Positions 1 to 8,784 of a stretch of 64,000 nt of DNA are shown here, one piece after another. A model generated the notes under the pieces. That model did no database searches and was not told the DNA's origin. It was given only the letters and a program-made list of their open reading frames with translations. The translations under genes and the position numbers were made by a program. Each line of letters begins with the position of its first letter. Within the stretch, counting starts at the first letter, position 1. The stretch is from Marinomonas arctica (GTDB lineage: Bacteria; Pseudomonadota; Gammaproteobacteria; Pseudomonadales; Marinomonadaceae), in contig NZ_QHJF01000033.1 of assembly GCF_003259225.1 (NCBI RefSeq), positions 1-64,000 on the forward strand, written 5' to 3'.

Positions 1-128
1 TTAAATCCAGAGCAACACAAAGACGCTGCTTAATTATTTTAGGCGACAACTACCTTGAAAGACGCCGTTATGGGTCATTTATTATTTCCTTAAATTGCTA
101 TACCAAATTTGACTCTATCTTTGACGCT

Positions 129-242
129 TCAGCTAAAAAAACCAGTACGGGATTTATATTTTGGATTCGCAGTCGGAATCGGAATATCTTCACCGTCTTC
201 CAGCAAGAGTTCAAGATGAAAAAATATCACCTCTTTAGCCAT
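129..242 (-). pseudogene. HicB-family antitoxin remnant (C-terminal fragment)
   Basis: This 37-codon reading frame begins with MAKEVIFFHLELLLEDGEDI and continues with a PIPT segment. That is the typical end of the HicB fold, where an AKEAL...LLEDGE-IP stretch closes the partial RNase H domain. In the same frame a stop lies four codons upstream of the ATG, so the first two thirds of the domain are absent. No HicA gene is visible beside it, and it lies just downstream of the fic gene on the same strand. I read it as a decayed antitoxin. Family assignment is from pattern only. Confidence 0.55.
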
Positions 243-255
243 TTCTAGCCACTAC

Positions 256-1377
256 CTATACCCGAACTAAGTTCATTAGCGGCTCGAAAGAATACAAAGC
301 AGGTCTTCTACCTGAGGCTTCTTCCAATGTATTAATTATGCCCTCGTCTAAAAGCGCTCTTGTAAATCTGGCCGCGCTGGCAGCAGGAATTCCGCTGTGA
401 GATGTGAATTTATTATTCCGAAAGACTGGGTTAGTGAAAACAAAATCCAATGCCGTTACACTCCATTTTGAGGATAGAACATCCGAAAACTTCTGTTTCA
501 TTTCCTCGTACAATGCTCTTATATTTTCAGCGATTGCGAGATTTTTTATGGCTTGCTGCTCAATCGCCTCCAGAAAGAATGAACACCATTCTTCCCAGTT
601 TCCGGTTTCTGATACATGCCTCATAATATCAATGTATTGGTCTTTATTTTCTTCAAAATAACCACTTACATAAAAATGAGGCGCAGAGATTGTTTTTGAC
701 TGCCACAACATCAAGGTAATTAGCATGCGGCCAATTCGGCCGTTACCATCTTTAAAAGGATGTAGTGCTTCAAATTCGATATGCGCCATGGCGGCTTTTA
801 GTAATGCAGGATCACGACTATTCGTTATATAGTCAAAAAGATTATCTAAACCGTCTTGTAGCTGTTCAGGCCGAATTGGGACGAAAAGGATTTGTCTTTT
901 CCCCCTATCAGCAAGATAGTTTTGTTCAGTCTTAAATTCACCTGGGGATTTTTGTGCACCACGACCAAAAGACAAAAGGCGCTGATGAATGGCTTTAACC
1001 AAAGACTGTGAAATAGGATATCCGTCAGCCATTGCACCCTGAGCAGCTTTTAACGCCCGTTGATAAAGAATCGTTTCTATGACTTCTGAGCGTACATTTG
1101 AGGTGTCCGAGGCCTCACTTTCATGGTCCGCCTCATACTTTAGAATTTCATCCATTGTACTAACGGTTCCTTCCATCCTAGAAGAGATCACAGCTTCTTG
1201 GTTCCTAAGTGGAGCGAGCAATATTTCGCTATTGTGCATATTCTTTAGCATCTGATCATAACGAGCAATGGCATCCGTCGCTTTGATAATTCCATCAATG
1301 AAAGTCACATAATTCAGTTCTGCAGGAGGAAACTTGTCGTAATGGTAATGGACTGCATTTTCTAAATTTAAATTCAT
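256..1377 (-). CDS. Fic family protein (AMP-transferase) with winged-helix C-terminus
   Basis: Fic enzymes usually transfer AMP from ATP to hydroxyl side chains of target proteins. The core motif HPFKDGNGR is intact at about residues 206-214. An N-terminal inhibitory-helix motif (S-x-x-x-E-G, in SSRMEG, about 65-70) marks it as a self-inhibited class II Fic. The last 70 or so residues look like a winged helix-turn-helix, the layout of the Shewanella protein SoFic (about 372 residues; here 373). I chose the ATG at 1377 because AGAGG lies 9 bases upstream; a TTG eight codons earlier is the only longer option. The gene sits between a HicB remnant and a HigBA-type pair. Repeated TGAGAG motifs upstream may be its operators. 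Targets are unknown. Confidence 0.9.
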   Translation of the reverse strand: MNLNLENAVHYHYDKFPPAELNYVTFIDGIIKATDAIARYDQMLKNMHNSEILLAPLRNQEAVISSRMEGTVSTMDEILKYEADHESEASDTSNVRSEVIETILYQRALKAAQGAMADGYPISQSLVKAIHQRLLSFGRGAQKSPGEFKTEQNYLADRGKRQILFVPIRPEQLQDGLDNLFDYITNSRDPALLKAAMAHIEFEALHPFKDGNGRIGRMLITLMLWQSKTISAPHFYVSGYFEENKDQYIDIMRHVSETGNWEEWCSFFLEAIEQQAIKNLAIAENIRALYEEMKQKFSDVLSSKWSVTALDFVFTNPVFRNNKFTSHSGIPAASAARFTRALLDEGIINTLEEASGRRPALYSFEPLMNLVRV

Positions 1378-1436
1378 ACTCAAAACCTCTAACAAAGACA
1401 AAAATTGACTCGATCTATCAAAGACGCCACACAGTA

Positions 1437-1470
1437 TAGGCTCTCATTTTTAAAGAAAAATGAGAGCCTA
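1437..1470. promoter_or_regulatory. Perfect 15-bp inverted repeat upstream of fic
   Basis: The arms 1437-1451 and 1456-1470 are exact reverse complements around a 4-base centre, with TGAGAG or CTCTCA at the outer ends. Read on the minus strand, a TATACT -10-like hexamer overlaps the end of the repeat and points at fic. It could be an operator or a terminator for the toxin-antitoxin pair. The lack of GC in the inner stem and the second similar copy at 1509-1538 favour an operator. Confidence 0.5.
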
Positions 1471-1508
1471 TCAATTTTGACACGAATTAATGAATGACAA
1501 AAGCAATT

Positions 1509-1538
1509 GTCTCTCGCTTTTATAGAAAAATGAGAGAC
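1509..1538. promoter_or_regulatory. Second copy of the CTCTC/GAGAG inverted repeat
   Basis: GTCTCTC and GAGAGAC arms flank an AT-rich centre. Read on the minus strand, the sequence CTCTCATTTTTCT matches the repeat at 1437-1470, followed by TATAAA in place of the shorter centre. Further half-sites TGAGAGAC (1561-1568) and TGAGATAC (about 1600-1607) continue the series towards the antitoxin gene. I infer an array of binding sites for one regulator, with the Fic winged helix or the HigA-like protein as candidates. Confidence 0.45.
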
Positions 1539-1643
1539 TAATGGGTTTGATGTACATAAGTGAGAGACAAGAAACGTACTACCTCATTTATTGCTGAAAG
1601 TGAGATACAAAGCTTTCTACAAGTTAAGGTTAATTGGGTAAGG

Positions 1644-1946
1644 CTAGGCAATAACCTCAATCCCTTTTCGCTCCACAAGAGACAGCATTTTCAGCGCTGC
1701 GCCTCTGGGTTTGCTTTCACCCTGCTCCCATTTTTTAACCAGCTTATCACTGACGTTTAGGTATTGTGCGAAAACGGGTTGAGAAAGGTTATTGGCTAGC
1801 CTTAGTTTTTTGACTTGTTCAGGCGTGAAGTCATGAATAGAGGTTAAGCATAAGGTATCAAACTGACGCATGGTGGTTTTATCAATCGCACCTGCCTTTT
1901 TAAGGCCTTTGGCTGTCTTATGAACAGACTTTAAAATATCACTCAT
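1644..1946 (-). CDS. HigA/NadS-type helix-turn-helix antitoxin
   Basis: This 100-residue protein has a helix-turn-helix of the Xre/NadS type at about residues 45-75 (LRLANNLSQPVFAQYLNVSD, then KKWEQG). It is the second gene of a toxin-antitoxin pair, and its first 8 bases overlap the end of the toxin gene. GGAG lies 7 bases before the ATG. Antitoxins of this family neutralise a HigB-type mRNA interferase and repress their own promoter. Gene order toxin-then-antitoxin is the HigBA arrangement. Confidence 0.85.
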   Translation of the reverse strand: MSDILKSVHKTAKGLKKAGAIDKTTMRQFDTLCLTSIHDFTPEQVKKLRLANNLSQPVFAQYLNVSDKLVKKWEQGESKPRGAALKMLSLVERKGIEVIA

Positions 1947-2280
1947 GGCGATCTCCTTCTTGGCAAGCTTCTACTTTGATTAACTCTTTCGAAACTATCA
2001 AACTTTCTAGTTCACTTTGGCTAAAACTAATAAATACTTGGGCTAATTCTCTTAGCGCCATTTGCTCTTTTTTGGTGATGTTAGCTCGTTTGTTTTTAGC
2101 AAAGGCATACAAGAAAAAGTATTTTTCACCAATGACAGCGCCAATAATCGTTCGATAGCCACCACTCTTACCTTTGCTCTGTGTTGCCACTCTCTTTTTA
2201 TAGAGAGCGCCACCTAGGTCAGCATCAACTAATCCTCTCTGGATCTCATCACATACTTCAATGAGATCCATATCAGACAA
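1939..2280 (-). CDS. RelE/HigB-type toxin (COG4737-like)
   Basis: The family signature is clear: GLVDADLGGALYKKR, then GGYRTIIGAV, then FFLYAFAKNKRANI. Such toxins are ribosome-dependent mRNA interferases. The start is uncertain. The coordinates use a TTG at 2280; an ATG lies at 2271. The reading frame stays open further upstream and encodes FIYKTKEF followed by KKDRLSDMDL, which belongs to the conserved N-terminus of this family. The only near-cognate codon there is ATT at 2323-2325, 9 bases after GGAGGG. The gene may therefore start at a non-standard codon, or its true N-terminus may be damaged. It overlaps the antitoxin gene. Confidence 0.82.
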   Translation of the reverse strand: MSDMDLIEVCDEIQRGLVDADLGGALYKKRVATQSKGKSGGYRTIIGAVIGEKYFFLYAFAKNKRANITKKEQMALRELAQVFISFSQSELESLIVSKELIKVEACQEGDRHE

Positions 2281-2328
2281 ACGATCTTTTTTAGTTAAAG
2301 AACAAAACTCTTTCGTTTTATAAATAAA

Positions 2329-2356
2329 AGTATACCCTCCTTGGGTAGCATTTCAA
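2329..2356 (-). promoter_or_regulatory. Sigma-70-like promoter of the toxin-antitoxin pair
   Basis: On the minus strand TTGAAA and TATACT are separated by 16 bases just upstream of the toxin reading frame, a near-consensus sigma-70 promoter. The GGAGGG that could serve as ribosome binding site for an ATT start lies inside the spacer. If this promoter is used, that site would not be in the transcript, which argues for an internal or leaderless start of the toxin. Confidence 0.45.
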
Positions 2357-2472
2357 CAACTCGCAAACATCATGTAGCGCTTCGTTGCTGATATATGTTC
2401 ATCCTTAAATGCTTCCAATTGATCTTATTAAAGTTTTTGGAAGAGCACCATGCTGAGTTTATTTTCATACCT

Positions 2473-2511
2473 AAAAAAACAAAACCCCGCTTACCATAGG
2501 GAAGCGGGGTT
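2473..2511 (-). terminator. Rho-independent terminator of the DMT exporter gene
   Basis: A 10-bp GC-rich stem (2483-2492 with 2502-2511, AACCCCGCTT/AAGCGGGGTT) is followed on the minus strand by TTGTTTTTTT. It lies 22 bases after the stop of the exporter gene. Confidence 0.85.
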
Positions 2512-2532
2512 CGGTATTGCGAATTAAGGTAG

Positions 2533-3489
2533 CTAACGCTTTTTAAAAATCCCGCTGGCGATGACGACGCCAATGCTGACGAAGATGAGTCCGGCAATGG
2601 AGTAGCCTTCTAGGTGTTCGCCAAGTACTGGGATGGCGATGAGGGCAGCGAGTACTGGGGTGAAGGCGCCGATGGCGGCCATGTTTTCTGCGCCGAGTTT
2701 TTGGATGGCGTAGCCGTAGGAGAATCCGGTCATCAGGCCGACGAGTAAGCTTTGCACGAGAATTTGCCCTGCCAACATATCCCAAGAGGCGTTAACTAAG
2801 CCGCTGGAAGCCAATCCAGTTGCCCATAAAAACGCCAGCGCGATCAAGGAAACCAAGCCCATCAACGCCGTTGATACAAAAGGCGGTAAGCCAGCGATGC
2901 GCAAACTCACGGTATACACAGCCCAAAAGAAGCTAGCAGCAAGCAATAACAAATCCCCTTTCCAGGTATTCTCAGGCGCGGTAAGCAGCGACAAGCTGAA
3001 CAACACCAAAACGCCTGCACAGACAAAACTCAAGCCTATTTTGCGTTCACGGCTGACTTTTTCTTGATAGAAAAGCACCGCCAGCAAGGTCACAAAGAAG
3101 GGGAAAGCGCCAAGGATTAACAAGCCAGCATGAGACGCGGGGGCGTATTTCAAGCCTGTGGCACTTAGGTAGAAAAACGGTAAGCCTGCACCACAAACAA
3201 TCCCCAATAAAAGTATGGGAGAAACGGCTTTAACTTGTGCTCTGGCGCGCCACAAAAAAGGCAACAACAATAAAGCTGGCGGAGAAAATCGCAGTATACC
3301 TAAATCAAAGGCAGTCAAAGTGTTGGTCATACCAGCACGCATACTGACCAACCAAGAAGCCCAAATTAAAATACTCACGAAGGCTGCTAACAAACCAAGG
3401 CGGAAGCCCCAACCCGTGGCGTATTGTTTGTATTTTGGTGACTCTTGAGCGGACATGGATGATGTGTGTTGTGTGACGGTTTGCGGCAT
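2533..3489 (-). CDS. EamA/DMT-family transporter
   Basis: This is a 318-residue inner-membrane protein with about ten hydrophobic segments and two EamA-type halves, typical of the drug/metabolite transporter superfamily. The start is the ATG at 3489, with AGG 7 bases upstream; a GTG two codons earlier is possible. It is divergent from an Lrp/AsnC gene across a 136-base gap, a common exporter-regulator pairing for amino-acid-like substrates. That pairing is the only hint at substrate. A clear terminator follows. Confidence 0.88.
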   Translation of the reverse strand: MPQTVTQHTSSMSAQESPKYKQYATGWGFRLGLLAAFVSILIWASWLVSMRAGMTNTLTAFDLGILRFSPPALLLLPFLWRARAQVKAVSPILLLGIVCGAGLPFFYLSATGLKYAPASHAGLLILGAFPFFVTLLAVLFYQEKVSRERKIGLSFVCAGVLVLFSLSLLTAPENTWKGDLLLLAASFFWAVYTVSLRIAGLPPFVSTALMGLVSLIALAFLWATGLASSGLVNASWDMLAGQILVQSLLVGLMTGFSYGYAIQKLGAENMAAIGAFTPVLAALIAIPVLGEHLEGYSIAGLIFVSIGVVIASGIFKKR

Positions 3490-3625
3490 AACCACCTCGC
3501 AGGAAATCGATAAGATTATTATCTGCCTTTACCCGCGAGCATGTCCTTGCTATTTAGCCTCATAAAAGGCTATTTTTTAGCACATAACACCCAATTAAAA
3601 CCAATTAATTACTAAGTATGCCAAT

Positions 3626-4090
3626 ATGGATAAAACCGATCTAGACATTCTCTCCCATTTACAATCCGATGGCCGTCTGACCAACGTTGCCTTAGCGGAA
3701 GAAATTCATCTATCGCCCTCGCCTTGTTTACGCCGCGTGAAGCAGCTCGAAGACACGGGGGTGATCGAGGGGTATCACGCTCGCATTGATCGTCAAAAGG
3801 CAGGATTTTCCATGACGGTGTTTGTGGAAGTGCGTTTGAAAAGCCATGCTGGCGACAAACATATTGTGTTTGAAAAAGCGATTTTGGCGATGGAAGACAT
3901 CATCAGCGCGCATTTGGTGTCTGGCATTGCAGACTACCGGCTCGAAGTAGTCGCGGTGGATCTACAAGATTACGAACGCATTCTGAAAGCCTTGCAGTCC
4001 TTGCCTCATGTCAAAGACATTCAAAGCCACTTTGCTATTCGTTCAGTAAAAACGGCGGCACCATTGCCTCTAAAGAGAATGTCCACATAA
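3626..4090 (+). CDS. Lrp/AsnC-family transcriptional regulator
   Basis: At 154 residues it has the normal length for the family. The N-terminal helix-turn-helix (about 4-60, including LAEEIHLSPSPCLRRVKQLE) is followed by a RAM ligand-binding domain (about 65-145). Members sense amino acids and bind as octamers or dimers of dimers. The divergent DMT exporter is the obvious candidate target. The ribosome binding site is weak. Confidence 0.9.
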   Translation: MDKTDLDILSHLQSDGRLTNVALAEEIHLSPSPCLRRVKQLEDTGVIEGYHARIDRQKAGFSMTVFVEVRLKSHAGDKHIVFEKAILAMEDIISAHLVSGIADYRLEVVAVDLQDYERILKALQSLPHVKDIQSHFAIRSVKTAAPLPLKRMST

Positions 4091-4115
4091 GATCTCAAAT
4101 GGGGCTTAATAAACA

Positions 4116-4149
4116 ACAAAACCGCTTATCTGTCGATAAACGGTTTTGT
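4116..4149. terminator. Bidirectional terminator between lrp-like and chemoreceptor genes
   Basis: The inverted repeat 4116-4130/4135-4149 pairs 14 of 15 bases around the loop TGTC, with a run of T at the end of the arm in each direction. It lies between two convergent genes. Confidence 0.65.
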
Positions 4150-4174
4150 CTGTGGAGAACGCTTTTCGTTGGCG

Positions 4175-5788
4175 CTATACCTTAAAGCTGCCTACTTGTT
4201 GATCTAATACTTTATACAACTGAGTGATATCTTTCGCTTGTTGTGCCAACAAGTCGGATACAGACTGAACCGAATCGGTTTGATCTTTCAACGACACCAT
4301 GTTGCGATTGATATCATTCGCCACAATAGATTGCTCTTGCGTCGCTTGCGCTGTTTGCGCGGCCATTGCTTGAACTTTTGCAAAAGACGCCTGTATGCCA
4401 CTAAAGATTTTAGTCACTTCACCAAAGTTGGTAACCGTAGACTCAGCATTGTCACGACTGTTTTGAATCGCTTTAGAGGATTCTGTGACATTGATTTTTA
4501 ATTGTTCAATCATGCCTTCAATTTCATTGGTACTGTCTTGGGTACGGGTCGCCAAGGTACGAACTTCATCCGCAACCACCGCAAAGCCTCGACCTTGCTC
4601 ACCTGCGCGCGCTGCTTCTATCGCCGCATTCAGTGCCAACAAGTTAGTCTGTTCGGCGATATTGCGAATCACTTCCAAAACAGAGGCAATACTTTCTGAG
4701 CTCTTTTGCAACTCACCAGAGCGACCAAGGGCAAGCTCGATATCTGCCACTAGCGTAGTAATGGCATGTTGAGATTTATTGACTGCGGCCATACCACTTT
4801 GCGTCAAATTATTCGAATTTTTCGCCTCATCCGCTGTATCACGTGCTACCGTCGCCATTTGTTGATTGGACATATCCATTTCATGACCAGCACTGACAAT
4901 AGAAGCAGAGGCATTCGCCAATGCTGTGGTTATTCCAGAAGTTTTACTCGCAACCTTATTCAGCTGCCCTGTCATTTCTCCCAAGGAATCAGACTGTTTG
5001 TGAATGCTGCCGATAATCCCTCTTAGACGATCCACAAAGTCGTTAAACTCTTTGGCAAGATCACCTAGCTCATCGTCAGTCGAAAACTTGATACGCTGCG
5101 TTAAATCGCCATCGCCCTCGGATATTTCACGAATACGATGCGCCAAGTACGTCACTTGGTTGGCTAATGTTTTCGGTGTTCTGTAGCTGAACCAGGCCGC
5201 GATAAATAAACCTAAAAGAACGAGAGCAACCGCAAACTCTTCAAACACAAAAACTTGTTCCTCAATACGCTTTTTCGATAGGTCTGCATGAGCATTGACC
5301 GCTTCGCCAGCTTTATCCAGCATATCCCTTAAGGCCTGAAAATCAGCATTGGCCTTTTGCTCTGCCGCCTCAAACCCTGAATCATCTGATTTTAAAGCCA
5401 CAAAAGCGTTGGACGCATTTAGCCAAGTATTAAAAGCCCTTTCAAACTCACCAAACGGCTGAAAAACCTGTGGCTCATTCACCAAATACTGACGGAATAA
5501 ATCAAATCGATCTTTGACTTGCTGGGCGTTTTCAACACGATCTTTTTCTTCTTCAACAAGATTGCCTATACCAACCACAATACGTTGCTCAGCCAGCTTG
5601 GCTTGGTAAAGATCTCGATCCGCGTTTAAAATGACAGCTGAGGCTTTTCCATAGGACTCAGCTTGTGTATTTAACGCGGCGTTTAGTTGGTTAATGATGT
5701 ATCCCATCGATACGGATGCAACCAAGAAAATTACACTCATAATCAAAACAGGTACCGAACTTTTCACCCTAATCGAATTCAAACGCAT
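4175..5788 (-). CDS. Methyl-accepting chemotaxis protein
   Basis: This 537-residue chemoreceptor has a membrane segment at about 8-30, a periplasmic helical sensor of about 150 residues, a second membrane segment (about 183-203), a HAMP domain, and a signalling domain. The hairpin tip contains [20 protein letters not shown] followed by [12 protein letters not shown]. It should form trimers of dimers that control CheA through CheW. There is no C-terminal pentapeptide tether for CheR. I chose the ATG at 5788 because AGGAGA lies 7 bases upstream, inside the longer TTG-initiated frame. No chemotaxis genes are adjacent, so the ligand is unknown. Confidence 0.93.
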   Translation of the reverse strand: MRLNSIRVKSSVPVLIMSVIFLVASVSMGYIINQLNAALNTQAESYGKASAVILNADRDLYQAKLAEQRIVVGIGNLVEEEKDRVENAQQVKDRFDLFRQYLVNEPQVFQPFGEFERAFNTWLNASNAFVALKSDDSGFEAAEQKANADFQALRDMLDKAGEAVNAHADLSKKRIEEQVFVFEEFAVALVLLGLFIAAWFSYRTPKTLANQVTYLAHRIREISEGDGDLTQRIKFSTDDELGDLAKEFNDFVDRLRGIIGSIHKQSDSLGEMTGQLNKVASKTSGITTALANASASIVSAGHEMDMSNQQMATVARDTADEAKNSNNLTQSGMAAVNKSQHAITTLVADIELALGRSGELQKSSESIASVLEVIRNIAEQTNLLALNAAIEAARAGEQGRGFAVVADEVRTLATRTQDSTNEIEGMIEQLKINVTESSKAIQNSRDNAESTVTNFGEVTKIFSGIQASFAKVQAMAAQTAQATQEQSIVANDINRNMVSLKDQTDSVQSVSDLLAQQAKDITQLYKVLDQQVGSFKV

Positions 5789-6072
5789 TGCTTTGTCTCC
5801 TAACAAAAACTATCGCTTTCAAATATGCAAGGCATGATAGAGTTGTTGATACTTATAAGGCAATGCGGTTTAACAATTACCTACATTTATACTGAACTCA
5901 ATAACGTATTAATACGTTTCTATTGACCTAGCTCAATAAAAACTAACTCATTGACTTAATTTGTTTTATTTTTAAAAAATGCACTTTCTTTAGTGTAAAA
6001 AACGCTATTTTGCTAGAGCAAAAATCACTCAGAGGATAGGATACTTGCTTCCAAAAACGTCCAATAAAAACC

Positions 6073-7419
6073 ATGACAAGAGTATTCCATAGCATGACTT
6101 TTCCAACACCCAGTGCAAAACTCGCTCTCGCGGCTTGGTTAGAATCTCATACCGAGTTTCGACTCTCTGCGCAGGCAAATAGCTTAACGGATGCACTTAA
6201 AGACTTAGAAACGTCTCCCAAACCGACAAGTTATTTGACGCAATTTAGGCAATTAAAGCGCTATTTCAATCGTACTATTTTTGGCGTACTGATGGCGTCC
6301 TTGATCTTAGGGTTAATGGCAGTGCCACCAGCCTTTGTCACCAACCAAAGCAGTCAAGTGAACATTTTCTGGTTGTTCATTATTTTACTGGGCTTTCACG
6401 CACTGAACGTTATGGTGTGGAGTGTCACCATGATGGCCACCATGAGACAACATACAAACAGTAAGGGGATGCTGCTAAACCTGTTGATTTTCTTCAACAA
6501 AAAAATCAGTAAGCACTCACACATTAATAAAGATGTCAGTGAAGCCTACCTACACTGGCAATGCCCAACGCATTCTAATAAATGGCTAATCGGCAGTCTT
6601 TCCCATGCTGCATGGGGCTGTTATCTCTTAGCTGGCTGGCTGATGACCTTGTTATTATTGCTCACCAATCAAGTCAACTTTGTCTGGGAAACGACCTTAT
6701 TGAGCGATGACGCTTTTGTTCAATTAACACAGACATTAAGCCTCCTCCCCCAGTGGTTTGGCATCGCGCTACCAAACCAGTTTGATATTCTCGCAAGCCG
6801 AGTGGATCTCGTGTCACAAACGTCTGTCACAAGACAACATTGGGCCAACTTCCTGCTCGCAAGCATTATGTTTTATGGCGTCTTGCCACGACTAGCATTC
6901 ACCATCCTCTGCCTAAGTATGTATCACATTACACGCGCAACACGGCCGCTTAGTACACAAGAAAAAATCATTCAAAATCGTTACCAACAACAAGAAAGTC
7001 ACAATCGACATATTTTGGATGCAGACGATCATAAAGACACAAGCAAAAGCATCCATGCCGACACGACACAAGATGGCACACTGTCAGATAGCGCGTTCTC
7101 TCAACGCTGGGCCCTATTTGAATGGAGTGAAGCCAAACCCGATAATTTAAGTAATACGCGCGCTGTGTCCTTGTTAAACAGCCGAGAAGATCAGGACCAA
7201 TTTTTAGCCTCATCCAACGACGAGCCTATTTATATCTTGGTCAATGGCAGACAAAGTCCGGACCGAGGCATAAGACGCTTTTTCTCCCAAGCCCGCATAA
7301 GGTATCCTGCTATCGTTATGGTGATATTAGACGACGGCAAGGACAGATTTGTCGAAGATTGGCAACGCCTTGCCAGAGAAACAGGTCTGTCTTCCACTCT
7401 TCTTTCGAAAAAGGACTAA
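6073..7419 (+). CDS. DUF2868-family membrane protein
   Basis: This 448-residue protein has four clear membrane segments in its first 290 residues (near 75-95, 100-120, 180-205 and 265-290), then a soluble C-terminal domain of about 150 residues. The pattern and the gene that follows match the DUF2868 family, which has no known function. It is separated by 3 bases from a DUF3482 GTPase gene, and the two families habitually occur together. I infer a membrane-anchored GTPase partner. The ribosome binding site is poor; an in-frame ATG seven codons downstream is an alternative. Confidence 0.75.
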   Translation: MTRVFHSMTFPTPSAKLALAAWLESHTEFRLSAQANSLTDALKDLETSPKPTSYLTQFRQLKRYFNRTIFGVLMASLILGLMAVPPAFVTNQSSQVNIFWLFIILLGFHALNVMVWSVTMMATMRQHTNSKGMLLNLLIFFNKKISKHSHINKDVSEAYLHWQCPTHSNKWLIGSLSHAAWGCYLLAGWLMTLLLLLTNQVNFVWETTLLSDDAFVQLTQTLSLLPQWFGIALPNQFDILASRVDLVSQTSVTRQHWANFLLASIMFYGVLPRLAFTILCLSMYHITRATRPLSTQEKIIQNRYQQQESHNRHILDADDHKDTSKSIHADTTQDGTLSDSAFSQRWALFEWSEAKPDNLSNTRAVSLLNSREDQDQFLASSNDEPIYILVNGRQSPDRGIRRFFSQARIRYPAIVMVILDDGKDRFVEDWQRLARETGLSSTLLSKKD

Positions 7420-7422
7420 ACC

Positions 7423-8781
7423 GTGTCGATTTCCCTTTTAGTGGTTGGCCACGCAAACACAGGCAAAACATCACTGATTCGTACTTTGTTACGCCGTCAG
7501 GACTTTGGCGATGTTAACGATAGAGCTGGCACCACTCGACATGTGGAAAGTGTCAAAATAAAAATCGGCCAGCAATCGGTCATGACATTGACCGATACAC
7601 CTGGATTTGAAGATTCAATCGGTCTTTGGCAAATCCGTCACTCGCCCACATTTCAATCTTTCCAAGGTGCGGACTGGCTACAGCCCTTTTGCGAGAGCCA
7701 ATTTGCCCAAGACGAATTCGAACAAGAAGCAAAAATTCTAAAACAACTAACTAAAGCCGATATCATCTTGTACGTCATTGATATTCGCCAAGCACCGTTA
7801 GGCAAATACCTTGATGAACTGGCCTTGCTAGCCAGCGCCAATAAACCCATTATTCCTATTTTGAATTTCAGTGCGACGGTCAGCGCGCATACAGATGCCT
7901 GGCGCAAGGTCTTAGCAGAACGTCATTTACACGCCGTCATAAAATACGACACGGTGGCCTTTTACTTTGAAGATGAAAAACGTCTTTACCAAAGTATTCA
8001 AAGTTTAATGCCAGAAGACTACGACACCATTGCTCATCTTATTCAATCTCGTGAAGAAGCGGCTCAATTGCGCAAAACCATGGCCAGCCGTCAATTAGCC
8101 GAGTTAATGTTAAAAGCGGCCAGCACTCGTATTGAATGCTCGAGTTATCCACCAACAGACGATGAATCACGCGCTTTTGAAGACAACGTACGCTCACTAG
8201 AAAATCGTTTTATCCGTCAACTTTTGCGTCTTTATGAATTCCAAGAAGAAGACTTGGTTGCGACGCCATTGGCCATTCAAAATGACCGCTGGCAGCAAGA
8301 CATATTTGCAAAAGAGACGCTCAAAGAATGGGGGATCGAAAGTGGTACCAGTGCGCTAACAGGCGCAGCCATTGGCGCTGGCATTGATGTGATGTCAGCA
8401 GGATTAACGCTTGGAACAGCCACTACGATTGGCGCCTTACTTGGCGCCACATGGAAAACAGGGAGGCATTACAAAGACACACTGAAAAGCAAACTGACCA
8501 ACCGCTACTATTTGTGCCTTGATCACGCCACGCTAACGCTACTGTGCTTACGAGGATTAAGTGCCATTCACCACCTACATCAGCGTGGTCACGCGACGCA
8601 GCAAGCCTATGAACTGAACTCTCAGACACAAAATGATGACCTAATCGCTCAACTAAAGCCATATTGGAAACAAGCGCAACAGCGCCCAGAGTGGGCAACA
8701 CAAGATCTACCGGATACACATCCAAGCGTGCTAGATTTACAAAAACGCTTAGAAAAAGCCATTGAGCAAAATAGCCATTAA
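7423..8781 (+). CDS. GTPase with DUF3482 domain
   Basis: This 452-residue Era/TrmE-like GTPase has a P-loop (GHANTGKTS, residues 9-17), a switch II DTPGFED (about 58-64) and a C-terminal DUF3482 region with a glycine/alanine-rich hydrophobic hairpin (about 315-350) that could touch the membrane. The G4 position reads ILNFSA, not the usual NKxD, so guanine specificity may be altered. It directly follows the DUF2868 gene and is surely co-transcribed. The role of the pair is unknown. Confidence 0.8.
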   Translation: MSISLLVVGHANTGKTSLIRTLLRRQDFGDVNDRAGTTRHVESVKIKIGQQSVMTLTDTPGFEDSIGLWQIRHSPTFQSFQGADWLQPFCESQFAQDEFEQEAKILKQLTKADIILYVIDIRQAPLGKYLDELALLASANKPIIPILNFSATVSAHTDAWRKVLAERHLHAVIKYDTVAFYFEDEKRLYQSIQSLMPEDYDTIAHLIQSREEAAQLRKTMASRQLAELMLKAASTRIECSSYPPTDDESRAFEDNVRSLENRFIRQLLRLYEFQEEDLVATPLAIQNDRWQQDIFAKETLKEWGIESGTSALTGAAIGAGIDVMSAGLTLGTATTIGALLGATWKTGRHYKDTLKSKLTNRYYLCLDHATLTLLCLRGLSAIHHLHQRGHATQQAYELNSQTQNDDLIAQLKPYWKQAQQRPEWATQDLPDTHPSVLDLQKRLEKAIEQNSH

Positions 8782-8784
8782 CGA

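Noticed and set aside
404-661. 85-codon plus-strand open frame inside fic
   Set aside because: It is antisense to a clearly conserved Fic reading frame and shows no family pattern or ribosome binding site.
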